Part shown: piece after piece, positions 29,515 to 33,776 of the stretch | Position numbering within the stretch: position 1 is the first letter of the stretch | How the letters are laid out: every line of letters begins with the position of its first letter | NCBI GenBank assembly: GCA_002869635.1 | Contig: PKUF01000033.1 | Span: 1 to 33,776, forward strand | Length of the DNA stretch: 33,776 nt | Source of the DNA: Desulfuromonas sp. | Lineage (GTDB): Bacteria > Desulfobacterota > Desulfuromonadia > Desulfuromonadales > BM515 | Direction of reading: 5' to 3' | Made by a program: the position numbers and the translations under genes | The notes under the pieces: generated by a model | The model's database searches: none | What the model saw: only the letters and a program-made list of their open reading frames with translations | What the model was told of the DNA's origin: nothing

Positions 29515-30150
29515 CTACTGTTCTCGCGCGAGAACCTCACCCTTGAAGATCAGGACCTTAACGCCGATGATCCCATAGGTGGTCTTGGCTTCGGCGAAGC
29601 CGTAATCGATATCGGCACGCAGGGTGTGAAGTGGAACTCGACCCTCGCGATACCACTCGGTACGACTCATCTCAGCCCCGCCAAGGCGGCCGCTGCAGTT
29701 GATCTTGATTCCCTGAGCCCCAAATTTGAGGGTCTGACTGACACTCTTTTTCATCGCACGACGAAAAGCGACACGACGCTCGAGCTGCAGGGCAACATTC
29801 TCGGCAACCAGCTGCGCATCGACTTCGGGCTTGCGCACTTCCTGAATGTTGATGAATACTTCTTTGTCGGTGAGTCGGGCCAGCTCTTTCTTAAGAGCCT
29901 CAACTTCAGAACCCTTCTTACCGATAATGATTCCGGGGCGCGCTGCAAAGATATTGATCTTCGCTTTGTTAGCGGCACGCTCCATCTCAATCTTCGAGAT
30001 CCCGGCGTGATAAAGACGCTTTTTGAGGTAGTTTTTAAGCTTGATATCCTCGTGAAGAAGCTTGGCGTAATCAGCCGTCGCAAACCACTTGGATTCCCAG
30101 GTCCTGATGACCCCGAGGCGAAATCCTACCGGATGTACTTTCTGGCCCAA
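29515..30150 (-). CDS. rpsC: 30S ribosomal protein S3, TTG start
   Basis: The 211-residue protein lines the mRNA entry channel. It begins [21 protein letters not shown]; the KH domain has [18 protein letters not shown], and the C-terminal domain has [31 protein letters not shown] in overlapping blocks. It is shorter than E. coli S3 (233) at the tail. The start is TTG at 30150: it lies right at the conserved N-terminus, an in-frame stop is close upstream, and a full anti-16S sequence precedes it. Confidence 0.97.
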   Translation of the reverse strand: MGQKVHPVGFRLGVIRTWESKWFATADYAKLLHEDIKLKNYLKKRLYHAGISKIEMERAANKAKINIFAARPGIIIGKKGSEVEALKKELARLTDKEVFINIQEVRKPEVDAQLVAENVALQLERRVAFRRAMKKSVSQTLKFGAQGIKINCSGRLGGAEMSRTEWYREGRVPLHTLRADIDYGFAEAKTTYGIIGVKVLIFKGEVLAREQ

Positions 30151-30152
30151 AC

Positions 30153-30164
30153 GATCACCTCCTT
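30153..30164 (-). promoter_or_regulatory. Extended Shine-Dalgarno sequence of rpsC
   Basis: AAGGAGGTGATC is a 12-base complement of the usual 16S rRNA 3' end. It is placed two bases before the TTG start of rpsC (GGAGG core seven bases away). It likely offsets the weak start codon. Confidence 0.85.
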
Positions 30165-30172
30165 AAGGCAGA

Positions 30173-30505
30173 CTATTTTTCGTCAAGAACCACACAAATG
30201 TGGCTCGTCGGTTTACGGATACGTGTCGCACGCCCCTGTGCACGGGGCATAAAACGACGCAGAACAGGTCCCTGATCCACCGTGATGGCTTTCACCACCA
30301 GTTGATCGACGTCGGAAACGCCTTTCTGCTCGGCATTCGCGACCGCAGAAAGAACAAGCTTGGAAACGATTCCGGCGGCTTTCTGCGACGAGAACTTGAG
30401 AATATTCAGCGCGTCCTGAACTCCCTTGCCCCTGACCATGTCGACGACAAGGCGGGCCTTACGGGGAGAAAGGCGCACATAACTCAGTTTGGCTCTGGCT
30501 TCCAT
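30173..30505 (-). CDS. rplV: 50S ribosomal protein L22
   Basis: The 110-residue protein lines the exit tunnel. It starts MEARAKLSYVRLSPRKARLV, with DMVRGKGVQDALNIL and the loop PVLRRFMPRAQGRATRIRKPTSH typical of L22 tunnel hairpins. Length equals E. coli L22. ATG start at 30505 with GAGG ahead. Confidence 0.98.
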   Translation of the reverse strand: MEARAKLSYVRLSPRKARLVVDMVRGKGVQDALNILKFSSQKAAGIVSKLVLSAVANAEQKGVSDVDQLVVKAITVDQGPVLRRFMPRAQGRATRIRKPTSHICVVLDEK

Positions 30506-30528
30506 GAATTGAACTCCTCTACGGGATC

Positions 30529-30813
30529 TTACTTCTTCTTCATCTTGCTCTTTTTGTCCGCACCATGCCCATAGTAGGTACGGGTCGGAGCAAACTCACC
30601 CAGTTTGTGACCGACCATGTTCTCGGATACGAAAACCGGCACAAACTTTCTGCCGTTGTGGACGGCGAAGGTATAGCCGACAAACTCCGGGATGATGGTC
30701 GAACGCCGGGACCAGGTCTTGACGACCTTCTTCGACGGGGCGTCCGCTTCAAGATCGATCTTCCGCAGAAGGCATTCCTGGACGTAAGGCCCTTTTTTAA
30801 CTGATCTCGCCAC
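30529..30813 (-). CDS. rpsS: 30S ribosomal protein S19, GTG start
   Basis: The 94-residue head protein contacts S13. [40 protein letters not shown] and [22 protein letters not shown] are diagnostic. GTG start at 30813, preceded by GGAG. Between rplB and rplV. Confidence 0.98.
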   Translation of the reverse strand: MARSVKKGPYVQECLLRKIDLEADAPSKKVVKTWSRRSTIIPEFVGYTFAVHNGRKFVPVFVSENMVGHKLGEFAPTRTYYGHGADKKSKMKKK

Positions 30814-30843
30814 TGCCGTCTCCTCACTCTATCGTTAAATTGA

Positions 30844-31668
30844 TTATTTGGTTCTACGCCGTACGATGAAGGCGTCAGTGCGCTTGTTGGTGCGCGTTTT
30901 ATAACCCTTGGTCGGGACCCCCCAAGGGGTGACCGGGTGACGACCTCCGGAACTCTTACCTTCACCACCACCGTGGGGATGATCGACCGGGTTCATCGCC
31001 ACACCACGGGACTGAGGACGCTTACCGAGCCAGCGGTTACGACCCGCCTTACCGATCTTGACGTTCTCGTGATCTGTGTTGCCGACTTGACCTACCGTCG
31101 CACAACACTCCTGAAGAACAAGACGAACCTCGCCGGAGGGGAGACGAAGCTGAGCGTATTTCCCTTCCTTCGCCGCGACCATGGCGTAAGTACCGGCACT
31201 GCGGGCGAGCTGCCCACCCTTCCCGATCTTAAGCTCAACGTTGTGAACCCAGGTACCGAGAGGGATCGCACGAATCGGCATGGCGTTGCCCGGCTTGATA
31301 TCCGCCTGCTCGCTCGCGATGACCGTGTCTCCCACTGTGATACCGTTAGGGGCGAGGATGTAGCGCTTCTCACCATCAGCATAATTGAGAAGGGCGATAC
31401 GCGCCGATCGATTCGGGTCATATTCGACCGTCACAACCTTCGACGGGATCTCTTTTTTGTCCCGCTTAAAGTCGATAATACGGTACTTGCGCTTATGACC
31501 ACCGCCGGTATGACGGCTGGTAATCCGGCCATAGCTGTTACGTCCACCGGTACGCTTGAGAGAAACAACCAGGGATTTTTCCGGGCGGTCGGTCGTCACC
31601 TCTTCAAACGTCGAAGAGGTCATGTGGCGACGGCCCGGTGATGTCGGTTTATATTTTTTGATCCCCAT
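30844..31668 (-). CDS. rplB: 50S ribosomal protein L2
   Basis: The 274-residue protein is needed for subunit joining and peptidyl transfer. [36 protein letters not shown] and the conserved [19 protein letters not shown], including the functionally important histidine, are present. Length matches E. coli (273). ATG start at 31668. Confidence 0.98.
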   Translation of the reverse strand: MGIKKYKPTSPGRRHMTSSTFEEVTTDRPEKSLVVSLKRTGGRNSYGRITSRHTGGGHKRKYRIIDFKRDKKEIPSKVVTVEYDPNRSARIALLNYADGEKRYILAPNGITVGDTVIASEQADIKPGNAMPIRAIPLGTWVHNVELKIGKGGQLARSAGTYAMVAAKEGKYAQLRLPSGEVRLVLQECCATVGQVGNTDHENVKIGKAGRNRWLGKRPQSRGVAMNPVDHPHGGGEGKSSGGRHPVTPWGVPTKGYKTRTNKRTDAFIVRRRTK

Positions 31669-31700
31669 TATTCTTAACTCCGATCACTGGATGACAGATC

Positions 31701-31991
31701 TTAAACGCCGTAGAAGTCGATGTTGCTTCCCTCAACAAGGGTCACATAAGCCTTCTTGAAGTTGGAACGCTTACCGATGTTGCGGCCGACTCGCTTGCGC
31801 TTGCCAGCCATCACTACGGTGTTGACATTCTCTACCTTCACGTCAAAGGCTTGCTCGATAGCCTGCTTAATCTCGATCTTGTTCGCATCGATCGCCACCT
31901 CAAAGGCAACAGTCCGTCCCTCTTCTCCGGGACCAAGACTGGTCTTCTCAGTGATCAGCGGCTTCTTCAGAATCTGATGCAGAGGTTTCAT
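31701..31991 (-). CDS. rplW: 50S ribosomal protein L23
   Basis: The 96-residue protein at the tunnel exit docks trigger factor and [41 protein letters not shown] and the basic loop [19 protein letters not shown] are typical. The ATG overlaps the rplD TGA by one base, so translation is coupled. Confidence 0.97.
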   Translation of the reverse strand: MKPLHQILKKPLITEKTSLGPGEEGRTVAFEVAIDANKIEIKQAIEQAFDVKVENVNTVVMAGKRKRVGRNIGKRSNFKKAYVTLVEGSNIDFYGV

Positions 31992-32611
31992 CAGGCTAAC
32001 GCTCCTTCCAGTTGGGCCAGAGCGCTCTCGGTAACGATGAGCTTCCGGTACTTCATGACATCGTAGACGTTGACGCCATCAGCCCGCAGCACCTTCACAA
32101 AGGGGAGGTTACGTGCCGACAGTTCCACCGCCGGATTGGCAGCATCAATCACAACCAAGGCATTGGCGGCCTCGAAGCGATTAAGAACCTCAGCAAACCC
32201 CTTGGTGCTGATCTTCTCAAGCTCAATCGTGTTGAGAACGGTCAGCTGTTCCCCCTTGTAGCGCGCCGAAAGGGCACTACAAAGTGCAGCTTTTTTGACC
32301 TTACGGTTCAGCTTGAAACTGTAGTTACGTGGGTTCGGGCCAAAAGCGGCGCCACCACCAACAAAGTGCGGCGCACGGACACAACCCTGTCGGGCGTTAC
32401 CGGTCCCCTTCTGCTTATAAGGCTTCTTGCCACCACCAGCGACTTCACTGCGGGTCTTGCTGGCCGAAGTCCCCTGCCGCCTTGCTGCCAGTTGGTATCG
32501 AACCATATCATGGATCAAATACCCGCGAACATCGGCGTCGAAAACCGCATCGGCGATCTCACGCTCACCAACTTGGTTTTTATCCATATCGTACACTGCA
32601 ATCTTTGCCAT
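31991..32611 (-). CDS. rplD: 50S ribosomal protein L4
   Basis: The 206-residue protein lines the exit tunnel; in E. coli it also represses the S10 operon. The tunnel loop is seen in [32 protein letters not shown], in overlapping parts. The C-terminal fold contains [28 protein letters not shown] start at 32611 with GGGAG upstream. Between rplC and rplW. Confidence 0.98.
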   Translation of the reverse strand: MAKIAVYDMDKNQVGEREIADAVFDADVRGYLIHDMVRYQLAARRQGTSASKTRSEVAGGGKKPYKQKGTGNARQGCVRAPHFVGGGAAFGPNPRNYSFKLNRKVKKAALCSALSARYKGEQLTVLNTIELEKISTKGFAEVLNRFEAANALVVIDAANPAVELSARNLPFVKVLRADGVNVYDVMKYRKLIVTESALAQLEGALA

Positions 32612-32645
32612 TTTCGTTCTCCCAGATTACACCGCTAAGACCGGC

Positions 32646-33284
32646 TTACGCCTTGGCCTTGATCCCCTTACGGATCATCACCAGACCATTTTTGGGGCCG
32701 GGGACAGCGCCGCTGACCAAAATCAGATTTTCCTCGGGACGGACCTCCACAACCTGAAGATTCTGTGTCGTCACCTTGGCATTTCCCATCTGACCGGCCA
32801 TCTTCTTCCCTTTAAAAACACGGGAAGGCCAAGCGCTGCAACCGATTGCCCCAGGGCGGCGATGGAACATCGAACCGTGGGAGCTACGTCCACCGGAGAA
32901 GTTCCAACGCTTGATGACCCCCTGGAACCCTTTACCTTTACTGGTCCCCGTCACGTCAATCACGTCACCGGCAGCAAACAGTCCTTCGCAGGAGATTTCG
33001 TCACCCATGGAGATGTCATCGACATTGTCGACACGCAGCTCTCGCACATGGGAGAATGCTCCCTTGCCCGCCTTTTTGAAGTGCCCCATCTCAGGCTTAT
33101 TCACCCGGGTGGTCTTCTGAGGCGCAAAGCCGAGCTGGAGGGCATTGTAGCCATCCGTCTCGACCGTCTTTTTCTGGAGCACAACACAGGGGCCCGCTTC
33201 GAGAACGGTCACCGCAATCCGACGACCGTCCACTGCGAAAACCTGGGTCATTCCCAGTTTCTTTCCCATGATTCCCTTTATCAT
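32646..33284 (-). CDS. rplC: 50S ribosomal protein L3
   Basis: The 212-residue protein is an early assembly factor whose loop reaches the peptidyl-transferase centre. [71 protein letters not shown] (in parts) and [17 protein letters not shown] are diagnostic. ATG at 33284, eight bases after AAGGA. Confidence 0.98.
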   Translation of the reverse strand: MIKGIMGKKLGMTQVFAVDGRRIAVTVLEAGPCVVLQKKTVETDGYNALQLGFAPQKTTRVNKPEMGHFKKAGKGAFSHVRELRVDNVDDISMGDEISCEGLFAAGDVIDVTGTSKGKGFQGVIKRWNFSGGRSSHGSMFHRRPGAIGCSAWPSRVFKGKKMAGQMGNAKVTTQNLQVVEVRPEENLILVSGAVPGPKNGLVMIRKGIKAKA

Positions 33285-33325
33285 CGCAGCATTCCTTATG
33301 CTTAAACCCGTAACGGTTAGTTGGA

Positions 33326-33634
33326 TCAGAGTTTGATCTCGACGTCCACACCGGCCGAAAGGTCGAGCTTCATCAGCGCGTCAACCGTCTGCTGGGTCGG
33401 TTCAAGGATATCGAGGAGGCGCTTGTGGGTCCGCATCTCAAACTGCTCACGGCTTTTCTTGTCGACGTGGGGACCACGCAGCACCGTATATTTATTGATC
33501 ACGGTCGGCAACGGAATGGGACCGGCAACTCGGGCCCCTGTCCGCTTGGCGGTATCGACGATTTCGTTCACCGAGCCGTCAAGTAGCTTGTGATCATAGG
33601 CCTTTAAACGAATGCGAATTTTCTGGCTGGGCAT
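33326..33634 (-). CDS. rpsJ: 30S ribosomal protein S10 / NusE
   Basis: The 102-residue protein works in the 30S head and, with NusB, in antitermination. [57 protein letters not shown] (in parts) and [17 protein letters not shown] are typical. First gene of the S10 cluster, only 18 bases after tufA, so it probably shares a transcript with it. ATG at 33634. Confidence 0.98.
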   Translation of the reverse strand: MPSQKIRIRLKAYDHKLLDGSVNEIVDTAKRTGARVAGPIPLPTVINKYTVLRGPHVDKKSREQFEMRTHKRLLDILEPTQQTVDALMKLDLSAGVDVEIKL

Positions 33635-33652
33635 GATGTTATCCCTCTTCTA

Positions 33653-33776
33653 TTACTCGACGATTTCGCTAACGACACCGGCGCCGACGGTGCGGCCACC
33701 TTCGCGGATCGCGAAGCGAAGTTCTTTGTCCATGGCGATCGGGGTGATCAAATCAACGCTCACCGCGATGTTGTCA
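33653..33776 (-). CDS. tufA: Elongation factor Tu, partial (C-terminal 40 residues)
   Basis: The stop TAA is at 33653-33655 and the frame runs off the right edge. The visible end includes [19 protein letters not shown] and [20 protein letters not shown], the invariant C-terminus of EF-Tu domain 3. EF-Tu delivers aminoacyl-tRNA to the ribosome. Its place directly ahead of rpsJ is the ancestral str-S10 junction. Confidence 0.96.
   Translation of the reverse strand, partial: DNIAVSVDLITPIAMDKELRFAIREGGRTVGAGVVSEIVE

Noticed and set aside
32427-33305. A 292-codon plus-strand frame
   Set aside because: It is antisense across rplD and rplC, two certain ribosomal protein genes, and shows no family resemblance.

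Overview
The window is a housekeeping stretch of a Gram-negative bacterial chromosome. Its gene order (tufA, the full S10-spc-alpha ribosomal block with secY-adk-map, then a Pho/Pst locus and polA), its protein styles (PstS beginning with a GSDTLNNMM motif, enlarged PstC and PstA, a zinc-type adenylate kinase, GLYR1-like hydroxyacid dehydrogenase) and its moderately high GC suggest a deltaproteobacterium of the Desulfuromonadales/Geobacter group. That placement is inference from reading the proteins; no search was run. Almost everything is on the minus strand, so the biological order runs from the right edge to the left.

Right part (33776 to 18668): the 3' end of tufA, then rpsJ-rplC-rplD-rplW-rplB-rpsS-rplV-rpsC-rplP-rpmC-rpsQ-rplN-rplX-rplE-rpsN-rpsH-rplF-rplR-rpsE-rpmD-rplO-secY-adk-map-rpmJ-rpsM-rpsK-rpsD-rpoA-rplQ, closed by a strong intrinsic terminator. 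All genes look intact. infA is not in its frequent place beside map/rpmJ. Two short genes (rpmJ, rpmD) and the partial tufA are easy to miss. Six of ten 30S proteins but only one of sixteen 50S proteins use a non-ATG start.

Middle part (18641 to 6861): a phosphate-starvation locus, phoB-phoR, then an aconitase gene (acnA), then pstS-pstC-pstA-pstB-phoU and a strong terminator. Direct repeats of CTAACAT type with 11-base period (Pho boxes) lie upstream of both pstS and phoB. So PhoB probably controls its own operon and the transporter. PstS captures phosphate in the periplasm, PstC/PstA form the channel, PstB powers it, and PhoU with PhoR senses transport status. PstC and PstA both carry large extra periplasmic domains. 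A perfect 16-bp hairpin lies between pstS and pstC and buries one of the two possible pstC starts.

Left part (6797 to 1): polA (DNA polymerase I with intact proofreading motifs), a convergent gene for a multi-pass membrane protein of the GT-C-like type, a divergent GLYR1-like beta-hydroxyacid dehydrogenase gene, a 148-bp MITE-like element with perfect 15-bp terminal inverted repeats and a 4-bp direct repeat, and the first 390 codons of an AT-rich TMTC/PMT-like membrane glycosyltransferase gene that runs off the left edge. The left 1.2 kb is clearly lower in GC than the rest and looks like an accessory segment. I see no rRNA, tRNA, CRISPR array or transposase gene in the window.
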